Origin: Muribaculaceae bacterium Isolate-104 (HZI)
Lineage (GTDB): Bacteria; Bacteroidota; Bacteroidia; Bacteroidales; Muribaculaceae
Length of the DNA: 42,927 nt
Reading direction: 5' to 3'
NCBI GenBank assembly: GCA_003762715.1
Contig: RIBJ01000064.1
Span: forward strand, 1-42,927
The position numbers and the translations under genes are program-made. Below are positions 1-8,264 of this stretch, piece by piece. The notes under the pieces are model-generated. The model was not told the DNA's origin, made no database searches, and saw only the letters and a list, made by a program, of their open reading frames with translations. Each line of letters begins with the position of its first letter. The first letter of the stretch is position 1.

Positions 1-89
1 ATTTTGCATCGTGAGAATCGGATATTTTGGAAAAATCCTCAAAAATCAGTTGCCTGAAAAATATCATAATCTCAAAGCACTAAAAAAGA

Positions 90-135
90 GAGGCTGCGCC
101 GTAAACCTTAATTACGACACAGCCTCATTTTTTTT
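90..135. terminator. Bidirectional intrinsic terminator downstream of purT
   Basis: GAGGCTG at 90-96 pairs with CAGCCTC at 120-126, and an inner CGTAA/TTACG pairing extends the stem. Eight T follow on the plus strand (128-135). On the minus strand the hairpin is followed by a T-rich tract (the A run at 82-87). It can end purT transcripts and anything entering from the left. Bases 1-89 hold nothing I recognise. Confidence 0.75.
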
Positions 136-157
136 ACGGTAGTGAGAAAGCCGAGTG

Positions 158-1348
158 TTATCGCGGCAATATGTTTACTTTCAGCTTGCTGTAGGCTCTG
201 TCTGCCTTGGCGCGGGCTTCATCAAGAGTATCTGCTGTCGCAAGGATGACTCCCATACGGCGGTGTCCTTTGACTTCAGGTTTTCCGAATATGCGCATTT
301 GAACGCCCGGCTCTTCAAGTACTTTTTCAAGACAGTCCATTTCAATTTTATCAGTGTCGCCTTCAACAACCACAGCTCTTGAAGCGGACGGGCCATAAAA
401 TCGAATTTCAGGAACCGGAAGTCCGAGCAGCGCACGCGCATGGAGTCCGAATTCGCTCAGGTCCTGCGAAATCATTGTCACCATGCCGGTGTCGTGAGGA
501 CGTGGTGATACTTCGCTGAATATAACTTCGTCGCCTTTGATGAAGAGTTCCACTCCGAAAATTCCATAGCCTCCGAGAGCGTCGGTGATTTTGCGTGCTA
601 TCTCTTTTGCGCTGTCAATAGCTTTCTGTGACATAGGCTGAGGCTGCCAGGAGTATCTGTAGTCGCCATCTACCTGAATGTGACCTACCGGTTCGCAGTA
701 GCAAGTGCCGCTACAGCTGCGCACGGTAAGGAGTGTTATCTCATAGTCGAAATCTACGAAGCCTTCAACAATTACTCGTCCGGCTCCGGCGCGACCGCCT
801 TCCTGGGCATTTTTCCAGGCGGAGTCTATGTCTTCATCTTTCTTTATTGTGCTCTGTCCGTGTCCGCTTGAGCTCATTATCGGTTTTACAACGCAAGGTA
901 TGCCTATTGTGTCGACAGCGTCTTTGAACTCTTCGTATGTGGATGCAAATCGGTATGGCGAGGTTTTGATGCCGAGCGTTTCGGCGGCAAGGCGGCGTAT
1001 GCCCTCGCGGTTCATAGTAAGCCAGGCGGCGTTTGCCGTGGGGGTTACATTGTATCCTTCCGCTTCAAGTTCTTTCAGCACGGGAGTGGCTATAGCTTCC
1101 ACTTCCGGAACTATATGGTCGGGCTTTTCAAGTTCTATTACGCGGCGTAGTTCATCGGCGTCAAGCATGTTGAACACATGGTGGCGGTGTGCGACCTGCA
1201 TTGCCGGAGCGCCGGGATATCTGTCGCATGCAATCACCTCGACGCCATAGCGCTGAAGCTCTATCGCAACTTCTTTACCAAGTTCTCCGCTGCCAAGTAG
1301 AAGAGCTTTGCGCCCTACGGGAGTACAAACTGAACCAATTTTAGTCAT
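158..1348 (-). CDS. purT: Formate-dependent phosphoribosylglycinamide formyltransferase (PurT, GAR transformylase 2)
   Basis: PurT catalyses formate + ATP + GAR to formyl-GAR, the third step of purine synthesis, in the cytosol and without folate. The 396-residue product matches the family length (about 390). It starts with a Rossmann-like pre-ATP-grasp fold ([11 protein letters not shown] near residues 17-26). The ATP-grasp phosphate loop [12 protein letters not shown] lies at 155-166. The metal and substrate motif [14 protein letters not shown] lies toward the C-terminus. I chose ATG 1348 over a TTG at 1363 because it gives the expected N-terminus and sits about 20 bases after the predicted transcription start. 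The gene has its own promoter in the gap to lon and is followed by the terminator at 90-135. No other purine gene is adjacent. Confidence 0.95.
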   Translation of the reverse strand: MTKIGSVCTPVGRKALLLGSGELGKEVAIELQRYGVEVIACDRYPGAPAMQVAHRHHVFNMLDADELRRVIELEKPDHIVPEVEAIATPVLKELEAEGYNVTPTANAAWLTMNREGIRRLAAETLGIKTSPYRFASTYEEFKDAVDTIGIPCVVKPIMSSSGHGQSTIKKDEDIDSAWKNAQEGGRAGAGRVIVEGFVDFDYEITLLTVRSCSGTCYCEPVGHIQVDGDYRYSWQPQPMSQKAIDSAKEIARKITDALGGYGIFGVELFIKGDEVIFSEVSPRPHDTGMVTMISQDLSEFGLHARALLGLPVPEIRFYGPSASRAVVVEGDTDKIEMDCLEKVLEEPGVQMRIFGKPEVKGHRRMGVILATADTLDEARAKADRAYSKLKVNILPR

Positions 1349-1376
1349 ACGGTTATTTATCAATGTGGTTATTTTG

Positions 1377-1408
1377 CAAAGGTAGGCAAAAGGTGTTTAA
1401 TAATCAAG
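1377..1408 (-). promoter_or_regulatory. purT promoter
   Basis: On the minus strand a perfect Bacteroidota -7 box TACCTTTG covers 1384-1377, with CTTG at 1408-1405, 20 bases upstream, as a weak -33 element. The predicted start near 1370 gives a leader of about 20 bases to the ATG at 1348. It shows purT can be transcribed apart from lon, which ends just upstream. Confidence 0.6.
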
Positions 1409-1411
1409 AGG

Positions 1412-3808
1412 CTAATGTTCCAAAGCCAGTTCGAACACCTCGTTGATATTGCTGACGTAGTGGATGGATAGTCCGGCAAGGTACCGTTCGGGGATATCAA
1501 GCACGTCTTTGCGGTTGGATTCCGGCAGAAGCACGGTGGTGATTCCAGCCCGTTTTGCCGCGAGAATCTTTTCTTTAACGCCACCGATAGGCAGCACTTT
1601 ACCTCTGAGCGTGAGTTCGCCTGTCATTGCAATGCGTTCCGTGACCTTGCGTCCGCTGAAAGAGGACATTATTGAGGTTGCCATGGTAATGCCTGCCGAG
1701 GGACCGTCTTTAGGAATAGCTCCTTCTGGTACATGGATGTGTATCGTGCAGTTTTCGAATTTTGAGTGGTCGATGCCGAAATCTTCCGCATGGGAGCGTA
1801 CATGCTGGAGTGCGATAGAGGCTGATTCCTTCATGACGTCGCCAAGATTTCCGGTAAGTACAAGTTTTTCGCCTTTGGACGGGGTGCGTGAAGTTTCTAC
1901 ACATAGGGTGCAGCCTCCTGCCGCTGTCCATGCAAGCCCTGTTACAACTCCGGGAATATCGTTGCCCTCATAGTGCTCTTTTATATAAGGTGCAGAACCG
2001 AGCAGCTCTGTAAGGTGTGACGGTTTTAGTTTTTTATGCCATGTTTTTCCGGAGACTTTGGCAAGTACGGTTTTGCGTACTATAGCCGCGAGTTTCTTTT
2101 CAAGCTGTCGTACTCCGCTTTCAGAGGTATATTCTTCGATAACAGCAAGAATGGTGTCAGGCTCTATTTTCAACTCGCTTTTTTTGAGACCTGCCTCTTT
2201 GAACAGTCGTGGAATAAGGTGTCGCACAGCAATTTCTATTTTTTCTTCGGGCAGGTATCCGGAGATGTCTATTATTTCCATTCGGTCTATCAGTGGACCG
2301 GGGATGGAAGACAGGCTGTTGGCTGTTGCAATGAACAAGACTTTGGACAAATCGAAGTCAACGTCCACATAGTTGTCATGGAAGTGGCAGTTCTGTTCAG
2401 GGTCAAGAACCTCAAGCAGAGCGGCAGAGGGGTCGCCTCTGAAATCTGAACCGACTTTGTCTATTTCGTCAAGAAGCATTACGGGGTTGGAAATTCCGGC
2501 TCGACGAATGGCATCTATGATTCTGCCGGGCATAGCTCCTATGTATGTGCGTCTGTGTCCGCGGATTTCCGCTTCGTCATGCAAGCCGCCCAACGCCACC
2601 CGCCGGTATTGTCTGCCGAGGGCTTTTGCAATAGACTGTCCCAGAGATGTTTTTCCTACACCCGGCGCGCCAACAAGGCAGATTATGGGAGCATGAGATG
2701 CGGGGGCGTTTATAAGCATGGCTATCTGCTCAAGCACTCTTTCTTTAACTTTTTCAAGCCCGTAGTGGTCTGCGTCAAGAACATCCGCAGCGTGGTCTAT
2801 GTCATCGGTTGTAGGGTCAGTCTTGCCCCAGGGCAGTTCAACCAGCAATTCAAGGTAGGACAGAAGCACAGAATAGTCAGGACTCTGCGGCGCAAGCCTT
2901 GCGAGTTTGGCGCATTCTCTGTCAAATACCTTGCGCACATCCTCCGGCAGCGGAGTCGATTCGGCTTTTTCGTTGAGTCGATCAATATCTGCTTCCGGTC
3001 CATCCTCTCCGAACAGCTCTTTGCGCAGGGCTTCGTACTGCTGGTGAAGAAACGCGTTTCTTTGCTGTTCTGAAAGAGCCGAACGGGTTCGCTCGCCGAT
3101 CTCCTGAACAATTTTCAGCATCTCTTCGTGCTTTCTGAGTTCTTGCAGCAGCAAAATGGCACGCTCTTTTATGTTTTTGCACTCAAGCATTTCCTGGCGT
3201 TTTTCTGCCTGCACTGGTGCATGAGTAGCGCAAACATTGATGGCGAGCAAAGGATTGTCAATGTTCTCGATGCTGACACTTATCTCCTTGGGCATGTCGG
3301 TGCCATGCTTCAAAAGGTGCAGTAGCGAATCTTTTATTTGCTGTGCAAGAGCTACCAGTTCGGTATCTTCCGGGTCGCATTTTGGCTCTCTTACCAATGA
3401 AGCCTCAACATAGAATACATACGGATGAATGATGTGAGATGCTATTGCCGGAGCTTTCTTGGTAAATCGTCCGCGCGCGTGTAATATAGCTGTAGGTGTC
3501 GCACCGGGAATTTCGATAACGTTTATGACATCGGCAATGACTCCAACGGAGTATATGTCATTGTAGCTGGGATTCTCAATGGAAGCGTCTGTCTGACAAA
3601 CCACGCCGATTGGAAACCGGGAGCTTTGGGCTTCTCTTGCCAGAGCCAATGACTGTTCTCTTCCAAGCTGGACAGGGAATGTGACGCCCGGAAACAGTAC
3701 AAAATCTCGTGTGGCAAGTATGGGTAAAGCTGCTAAGTCGGGCTTTTTGTCAAATTTTTTAGGGTCAATATCTATCTGACCAAGTGTGACTATATGTGGG
3801 TCGCTCAT
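1412..3808 (-). CDS. lon: ATP-dependent Lon protease
   Basis: Lon is the cytosolic hexameric AAA+ serine protease that degrades misfolded and regulatory proteins. The 798-residue product has the full family layout. An N-terminal substrate-binding LON domain covers roughly residues 25-230, followed by a coiled-coil linker. The AAA+ module has Walker A GAPGVGKTS and Walker B VMLLDEIDK. The C-terminal Lon protease domain carries the Ser-Lys dyad: Ser about 704 in KDGPSAGITM and Lys about 747, the second Lys of GGVKEK. All catalytic features are intact. It is transcribed divergently from the EF-G-like gene and has its own -7 box at 3837-3844. There is no sign of truncation. Similarity to canonical LonA is clear throughout. 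Confidence 0.97.
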   Translation of the reverse strand: MSDPHIVTLGQIDIDPKKFDKKPDLAALPILATRDFVLFPGVTFPVQLGREQSLALAREAQSSRFPIGVVCQTDASIENPSYNDIYSVGVIADVINVIEIPGATPTAILHARGRFTKKAPAIASHIIHPYVFYVEASLVREPKCDPEDTELVALAQQIKDSLLHLLKHGTDMPKEISVSIENIDNPLLAINVCATHAPVQAEKRQEMLECKNIKERAILLLQELRKHEEMLKIVQEIGERTRSALSEQQRNAFLHQQYEALRKELFGEDGPEADIDRLNEKAESTPLPEDVRKVFDRECAKLARLAPQSPDYSVLLSYLELLVELPWGKTDPTTDDIDHAADVLDADHYGLEKVKERVLEQIAMLINAPASHAPIICLVGAPGVGKTSLGQSIAKALGRQYRRVALGGLHDEAEIRGHRRTYIGAMPGRIIDAIRRAGISNPVMLLDEIDKVGSDFRGDPSAALLEVLDPEQNCHFHDNYVDVDFDLSKVLFIATANSLSSIPGPLIDRMEIIDISGYLPEEKIEIAVRHLIPRLFKEAGLKKSELKIEPDTILAVIEEYTSESGVRQLEKKLAAIVRKTVLAKVSGKTWHKKLKPSHLTELLGSAPYIKEHYEGNDIPGVVTGLAWTAAGGCTLCVETSRTPSKGEKLVLTGNLGDVMKESASIALQHVRSHAEDFGIDHSKFENCTIHIHVPEGAIPKDGPSAGITMATSIMSSFSGRKVTERIAMTGELTLRGKVLPIGGVKEKILAAKRAGITTVLLPESNRKDVLDIPERYLAGLSIHYVSNINEVFELALEH

Positions 3809-3836
3809 TTATATAATTGATTTTCCAAATAATATG

Positions 3837-3844
3837 CAAAAATA
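3837..3844 (-). promoter_or_regulatory. lon promoter -7 box
   Basis: TATTTTTG on the minus strand matches the Bacteroidota -7 consensus TAnnTTTG and lies 29 bases upstream of the lon ATG. I see no good -33 element at 19-21 bases, so the promoter call rests on the -7 box and its position. Confidence 0.5.
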
Positions 3845-3913
3845 GTGCCAAAAGTTCAAAGAACGCGATTAAAATACTTAAAAAACGGATTAAAGGTTGT
3901 TATTGTACAAAAA

Positions 3914-3929
3914 TATGTTGTGAAACATA
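3914..3929. promoter_or_regulatory. Perfect dyad upstream of fusA2, candidate activator site
   Basis: TATGTT at 3914-3919 and AACATA at 3924-3929 form a perfect inverted repeat around GTGA. Its centre is about 54 bases upstream of the start predicted from the -7-like box at 3963-3969, where a CRP-family activator would bind. In Bacteroides thetaiotaomicron fusA2 is strongly activated by the carbon regulator Cur (BT4338), a CRP-like protein. Assigning this dyad to Cur is inference from position and symmetry. Confidence 0.4.
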
Positions 3930-3941
3930 ATAGCGGCATGA

Positions 3942-3969
3942 TTGGATATAAATATTTTTTTCTAATTTG
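3942..3969 (+). promoter_or_regulatory. Possible fusA2 promoter
   Basis: TAATTTG at 3963-3969 is one base shorter than the TAnnTTTG consensus. TTGG at 3942-3945 lies 17 bases upstream as a poor -33 element. An imperfect core fits a promoter that needs an activator at the dyad just upstream, but the start site is uncertain. The leader to the ATG at 4029 would be about 50 bases. Confidence 0.35.
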
Positions 3970-4028
3970 CGCCCGATAAGCAGAAACATCTCTGTCAAAT
4001 CAGAAGTATAATATTTAATTCTAATAAC

Positions 4029-6185
4029 ATGAAGGTTTATCAGACTAACGAAATCAAAAACATTGCGCTTCTTGGCAGCAAGGGCTCCGGAAAAACCACA
4101 CTTGCAGAGGCTATGCTCTACGAGTGTGGAGTTATAAAACGCAGAGGCAGCGTTGAGGCAAAGAATACTGTCAGCGATTACTTTCCGGTTGAAAAGGAGT
4201 ATGGTTATTCAGTTTTCTCAACAATATTCTATGCTGAGTTCCTGGGCAAGAAGCTGAATGTGATAGATTGCCCGGGAGCGGATGACTTTGTGGGCAATGC
4301 CATAACCGCCCTGAATGTTACCGATACCGGTGTAATACTTATCGACTCACAGTACGGGGTCGAAGTCGGCACTCAGAATATTTTCAGAACTTGTGCTTCG
4401 TTGAAAAAGCCGGTGATATTCGCTCTAAACCAGCTTGATGGCGAAAAGGCTGATTATGAGAATGTGATAGAGCAGATGCGCGAGATTTTCGGTAACAAAG
4501 TAATAACAATCCAGTATCCTCTGAATGCCGGTCCCGGGTTCAATGCCATGATTGACGTGCTTCTGATGAAAAAGTATTCATGGGGACCGGATGGTGGAGT
4601 GCCTGTAATAGAAGATATACCGGAAGAGGAAAAAGAGAAGGCTCTCGCACTTCATCAGCAGTTGGTAGAGGCTGCCGCCGAGAATGACGAGACTCTTATG
4701 GAAAAATTCTTCGACCAGGGTCATCTGACAGAGGATGAAATGCGTGAAGGTATAAGAAAAGGTCTTGTAGACAGGTCGGTATTCCCGGTGTTCTGCGTAA
4801 GCGCGCTCAAGGACATGGGTGTGCGTCGCATGATGGAATTTTTGGGAAATGTTGTGCCGTTTGTTGAAGACATGCCGGCTCCGGTCAATACAGAAGGAGA
4901 GGAGGTTAAGCCGGACAGCAACGGACCTTTGAGCCTGTATATGTTCAAGACAACAGTAGAACCGCATATAGGCGAGGTGAGCTATTTTAAAGTAATGAGC
5001 GGAACTCTCACTCCGGGCGTGGATCTGGATAACATAAACCGAGGGACAAAAGAGAGAATCGCTCAGATATATTGTGTGTGCGGTCAGATTAAGAACGCCG
5101 TGGACAAACTGTGTGCAGGCGATATAGGCGCCACAGTCAAGCTCAAGGACGCGCGCACCGGAAATACTCTCGATGCCAAAGGCTGTGAATATGCTTTTGA
5201 TTTTATAAAGTTCCCGGCACCCAAGTACCAGCGGGCAATACGTCCTGTTACGGAAAGTGATGCGGAAAAGCTGAGTGCCATATTGACAAGAATGCACGAA
5301 GAGGATCCCACATGGGAAGTAGAATTGTCCAAAGAGTTGAAGCAGACCATTCTTTCAGGTCAGGGCGAATTTCATTTGCGCACACTGAAATGGAGGGTGG
5401 AGAACAATGACAAACTTCCTATAATATTTGAGGAACCCAAAATTCCGTACCGCGAAACCATTACCAAAGCTTCGCGAGCCGACTACCGGCATAAAAAGCA
5501 GAGCGGCGGCGCCGGTCAGTTTGGCGAGGTGCATTTGATAGTGGAGCCATATACAGAAGGAATGCCGGCACCTGATACATACCGTTTCGGCAATCAAGAG
5601 TTCAAAATGAATGTAAGGGACACCCAGGAAATTCCTCTTGAATGGGGCGGCAAGATTGTCGTGTGCAACTGTATTGTGGGCGGAGCCATTGATGCGCGTT
5701 TTATCCCGGCAATCATCAAGGGTCTCATGGACCGTATGGAGCAGGGTCCACTGACCGGGTCATACGCCCGTGATGTTAGAGTGTGCATATACGACGGAAA
5801 GATGCATCCGGTGGATTCAAATGAAATATCATTCCGCCTTGCCGGCAGAAACGCATTCAGTGAGGCATTCCGCAATGCAGGTCCTAAAATTCTCGAGCCT
5901 GTCTACGATGTAGAGGTTATGGTGCCAGGCGATGTTATGGGAGATGTAATGAGCGACCTTCAGGGGCGCAGAGCTATAATTATGGGTATGTCAAGCGAAA
6001 ACGGTTTCGAGAAAATCCTTGCCAAAGTGCCTCTCAAAGAGATGTCAAGCTACTCTACGGCATTAAGCTCCATTACCGGCGGCAGGTCGTCGTTTACAAT
6101 GAAATTTGCATCTTACGAACTTGTACCCGGCGAGGTTCAGGACAAGCTGCTTAAGGAGTATGCGGCGACACAGAACGAAGAATAA
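4029..6185 (+). CDS. fusA2: EF-G paralogue (EF-G2 type) lacking the GTPase histidine
   Basis: This translation factor has the EF-G domain order: G domain, domain II and C-terminal domains III-V, 718 residues. It is not the canonical EF-G. The P-loop is GSKGSGKTT (residues 16-24) in place of AHIDAGKTT. Switch I lacks the RGIT motif (YGYSVFST near 58-65). The G3 motif is DCPGADDF, with Ala84 where GTPase-active EF-G has its catalytic His. G4 is NQLD (134-137) in place of NKxD. These changes match Bacteroides EF-G2 (BT2167 in B. thetaiotaomicron), reported to support elongation without GTP hydrolysis during carbon starvation and gut colonisation. The gene stands alone, divergent from lon, with a dyad in the promoter region and a terminator behind it. 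Another possibility is a ribosomal-protection protein, but the full-length EF-G architecture and starvation-type promoter favour EF-G2. Confidence 0.9.
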   Translation: MKVYQTNEIKNIALLGSKGSGKTTLAEAMLYECGVIKRRGSVEAKNTVSDYFPVEKEYGYSVFSTIFYAEFLGKKLNVIDCPGADDFVGNAITALNVTDTGVILIDSQYGVEVGTQNIFRTCASLKKPVIFALNQLDGEKADYENVIEQMREIFGNKVITIQYPLNAGPGFNAMIDVLLMKKYSWGPDGGVPVIEDIPEEEKEKALALHQQLVEAAAENDETLMEKFFDQGHLTEDEMREGIRKGLVDRSVFPVFCVSALKDMGVRRMMEFLGNVVPFVEDMPAPVNTEGEEVKPDSNGPLSLYMFKTTVEPHIGEVSYFKVMSGTLTPGVDLDNINRGTKERIAQIYCVCGQIKNAVDKLCAGDIGATVKLKDARTGNTLDAKGCEYAFDFIKFPAPKYQRAIRPVTESDAEKLSAILTRMHEEDPTWEVELSKELKQTILSGQGEFHLRTLKWRVENNDKLPIIFEEPKIPYRETITKASRADYRHKKQSGGAGQFGEVHLIVEPYTEGMPAPDTYRFGNQEFKMNVRDTQEIPLEWGGKIVVCNCIVGGAIDARFIPAIIKGLMDRMEQGPLTGSYARDVRVCIYDGKMHPVDSNEISFRLAGRNAFSEAFRNAGPKILEPVYDVEVMVPGDVMGDVMSDLQGRRAIIMGMSSENGFEKILAKVPLKEMSSYSTALSSITGGRSSFTMKFASYELVPGEVQDKLLKEYAATQNEE

Positions 6186-6215
6186 ACCTTGATTTGCATA
6201 TATTTGTTGAAAAGT

Positions 6216-6249
6216 AGCCCGAAGTCAGAAAAGGCTTCGGGTTGCTTTT
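6216..6249 (+). terminator. Intrinsic terminator after fusA2
   Basis: CCCGAAG at 6218-6224 pairs with CTTCGGG at 6235-6241 around a 10-base loop, followed by TTGCTTTT. It lies 31 bases past the fusA2 stop and just before the downstream lipoprotein gene. Confidence 0.7.
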
Positions 6250-6269
6250 AATTACATTTGTGAAAGACA

Positions 6270-6722
6270 ATGAACACCATAAGAACAGCGGCATCATGTG
6301 TGGTAACGGCTTTGCTGATATTGTCGGCATGTACGCCGAAGTATGATGTGGACAAGTCGACAGAACTGGCAGAGCTTGCAGCTGGAGACTCAACACTTAC
6401 GCAGGAGACATACTCGCGGATGATAACGATGCTTGACAACGGCTACTCCTATATGCGTGCCAGAATAGCGAAAGCCGCTTTTGAGAGCAACCCGACAGCA
6501 GCCATAAACGATGTAATAGATTTTATGGGCGATTCGACACTGGTGGCTGTGCACCGACATTCGGCAGTTCTGATAACGGCGTTGGAAAAGGCAGAACTTA
6601 GTTCTGAAAACGAACGCCGTTTTCAGAAAGTAATGAAGAAGTATGACGAACTTGAATCATCGCTGACAAATGATACAACCGCGATAGATACTACTTTCGG
6701 GCGCTCGACTCGTGAGTTATGA
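6270..6722 (+). CDS. Small lipoprotein of unknown function
   Basis: The 150-residue product has a lipoprotein signal peptide: charged N-terminus, hydrophobic stretch ending LLILSAC, with Cys21 as the likely lipidation site. The mature part is helical and polar, with no motif I recognise. The gene begins just after the fusA2 terminator, so it probably has its own promoter. TATATTTG at 6199-6206, before the terminator hairpin, is a possible -7 box, but the terminator would then lie in the leader. Its last 32 bases overlap the 3' end of the convergent mlaF gene. Confidence 0.75.
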   Translation: MNTIRTAASCVVTALLILSACTPKYDVDKSTELAELAAGDSTLTQETYSRMITMLDNGYSYMRARIAKAAFESNPTAAINDVIDFMGDSTLVAVHRHSAVLITALEKAELSSENERRFQKVMKKYDELESSLTNDTTAIDTTFGRSTREL

Positions 6723-7470
6723 CATATTGCTTTACTTTCTGGAACAGGTCTGTCGCAAACACAAAATTATTGAGGGCTTCGTTTGAGGTGCGGTATATCT
6801 CGTTCATGTCGCCGACCCATTCCCGGTAGCCGTTTTTGATGAAAATGATGTTTTCACCTATGCCGAGCACCGAGTTCATGTCGTGGGTGTTTATGATTGT
6901 GGTGATGTTGTACTCGTGAGTGATGTCGCGTAGCAGTTCGTCAATGAGTATCGAGGTTCTTGGGTCAAGCCCGGAGTTCGGCTCGTCACAAAAGAGGTAT
7001 TTTGGATTCAATGCGATGGCTCTTGCAATCGCGACTCTTTTCTGCATTCCGCCTGAAATCTCAGACGGATACTTTTTATCGGCACCTTTCAGATTTACAC
7101 GTTCGAGACAGAATTGAGCCCTGTCTTTTATCTCGCCGCTGCTCATTGAGGTGAACATGGTGAGCGGAAACATGACGTTTCCAAGCACGGTTTCCGAATC
7201 AAACAGCGCCGAACCCTGAAATAGCATGCCAATTTCCTCGCGCAGGCTTTTGGTCTGGTTAGAGTCCATTTTCAAGAGGTCTCTGCCGTCAAACAGTATC
7301 TCACCTTCTTCCGGTTTTACAAGTCCTACAATGGATTTCATCAGAACCGTCTTTCCAGAACCGCTCTGACCTATGATGAGGTTTGTCTTGCCGGTTTCGA
7401 ATGTCGCCGACACATTGTGCAGTATCGTCTTGTCGTCAAACGACTTTGTTATGTTCTTTACTTCAATCAT
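6691..7470 (-). CDS. mlaF: MlaF-type ABC transporter ATP-binding protein
   Basis: This is the ATPase of an Mla-type phospholipid transporter, which moves lipids between inner and outer membranes with MlaE and an MCE protein such as MlaD. The 259-residue product has Walker A GQSGSGKT (34-41), the signature ISGGMQKR (138-145) and Walker B YLFCDEPNSGLDP (158-170). The SGGMQKR form of the signature is typical of MlaF/Ttg2A. It overlaps mlaE by 4 bases, indicating translational coupling. No MCE-domain gene is beside the pair here, so MlaD must be elsewhere. Its 3' end overlaps the convergent lipoprotein gene by 32 bases. Confidence 0.88.
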   Translation of the reverse strand: MIEVKNITKSFDDKTILHNVSATFETGKTNLIIGQSGSGKTVLMKSIVGLVKPEEGEILFDGRDLLKMDSNQTKSLREEIGMLFQGSALFDSETVLGNVMFPLTMFTSMSSGEIKDRAQFCLERVNLKGADKKYPSEISGGMQKRVAIARAIALNPKYLFCDEPNSGLDPRTSILIDELLRDITHEYNITTIINTHDMNSVLGIGENIIFIKNGYREWVGDMNEIYRTSNEALNNFVFATDLFQKVKQYVITHESSARK

Positions 7471-8216
7471 TGCAGGAGTAGTTTTGTAAGTACAACGTCA
7501 AGGAGCAATATCAGTATACTGCTTGACACTACAGCATTGGTACTCGCTTTGCCGACTTCGAGGGCTCCGCCGCGCACATAATAGCCCCAGTATGATGAAA
7601 CAGAGGAAATTATAAAAGCGAAAAATATGGATTTGATGAAACCATACCATACGTACCATTCCTGAAACAGTGCCTGAAGTCCGTAGACGTATCTTGACAC
7701 GGTGATGATGTCGGTGAACACAGCAACCGCAAATCCGCCGAATAGAGATGTGGCTATGCAGAAGGCCACCAGCACCGGCATAAACAATACAAAACCTACA
7801 ACTTTAGGCAAAACAAGGTAATTGCATGAGTTTACGCCCATTATTTCAAGTGCGTCAATCTGTTCAGTGACTCTCATGGTGCCGATTTCCGATGCGATGT
7901 TTGACCCTACCTTTCCGGCGAGTATAAGGCACAGTATGGAATTTGAAAATTCAAGCAGCACGATGTCTCTCGTCGCGAGACCGACCGAGTATGCCGGAAT
8001 CAGCGGTGAAGATATGTTCAGCTGCATCTGAATGGCAATTACGGCACCTATGAATATTGAAATAATCATGACAAGAGGAATCGAGTCTACCCCGAGTTTG
8101 TTTATTTCAAATATAGTGCGGTTGAAAAAGACTTTCCATTTGTCGGGCACTGTGAAAACTCTGCGCATAAACAGGCAGTAGCGTCCGAAGGAAGTCAGTG
8201 AATTGGATATTACCAT
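7467..8216 (-). CDS. mlaE: MlaE-type lipid transporter permease
   Basis: This is the inner-membrane permease of the Mla-type ABC transporter and partner of the following MlaF. The 249-residue product has the MlaE pattern: an amphipathic N-terminal helix, five or so membrane segments, and the conserved region around GKVGSNIASEIGTMRVTEQI, which contacts the ATPase. I chose ATG 8216 over an upstream in-frame ATG at 8264. A perfect -7 box at 8252-8259 would place the transcription start near 8245, inside the longer reading frame, and the extra 16 residues do not look like MlaE. Expression as an mlaE-mlaF pair is likely. Confidence 0.88.
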   Translation of the reverse strand: MVISNSLTSFGRYCLFMRRVFTVPDKWKVFFNRTIFEINKLGVDSIPLVMIISIFIGAVIAIQMQLNISSPLIPAYSVGLATRDIVLLEFSNSILCLILAGKVGSNIASEIGTMRVTEQIDALEIMGVNSCNYLVLPKVVGFVLFMPVLVAFCIATSLFGGFAVAVFTDIITVSRYVYGLQALFQEWYVWYGFIKSIFFAFIISSVSSYWGYYVRGGALEVGKASTNAVVSSSILILLLDVVLTKLLLQ

Positions 8217-8251
8217 GTACAAACAAGTGTTACGGGTGGATAAAGCGGCTG

Positions 8252-8259
8252 CAAATATA
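8252..8259 (-). promoter_or_regulatory. mlaE-mlaF promoter -7 box
   Basis: TATATTTG on the minus strand is a perfect TAnnTTTG match 35 bases before the chosen mlaE start. A -33 element is not evident. It separates mlaEF from the upstream ABC-2 exporter genes. Confidence 0.5.
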
Positions 8260-8264
8260 GTCAA

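Noticed and set aside
4578-5297. A 239-codon minus-strand frame inside fusA2
   Set aside because: It lies fully antisense to a well-supported gene, has no family features and no promoter.
6199-6206. TATATTTG as promoter of the 6270 lipoprotein gene
   Set aside because: It precedes the fusA2 terminator hairpin, so transcripts from it would mostly stop before the gene. I mention it only as a possibility.
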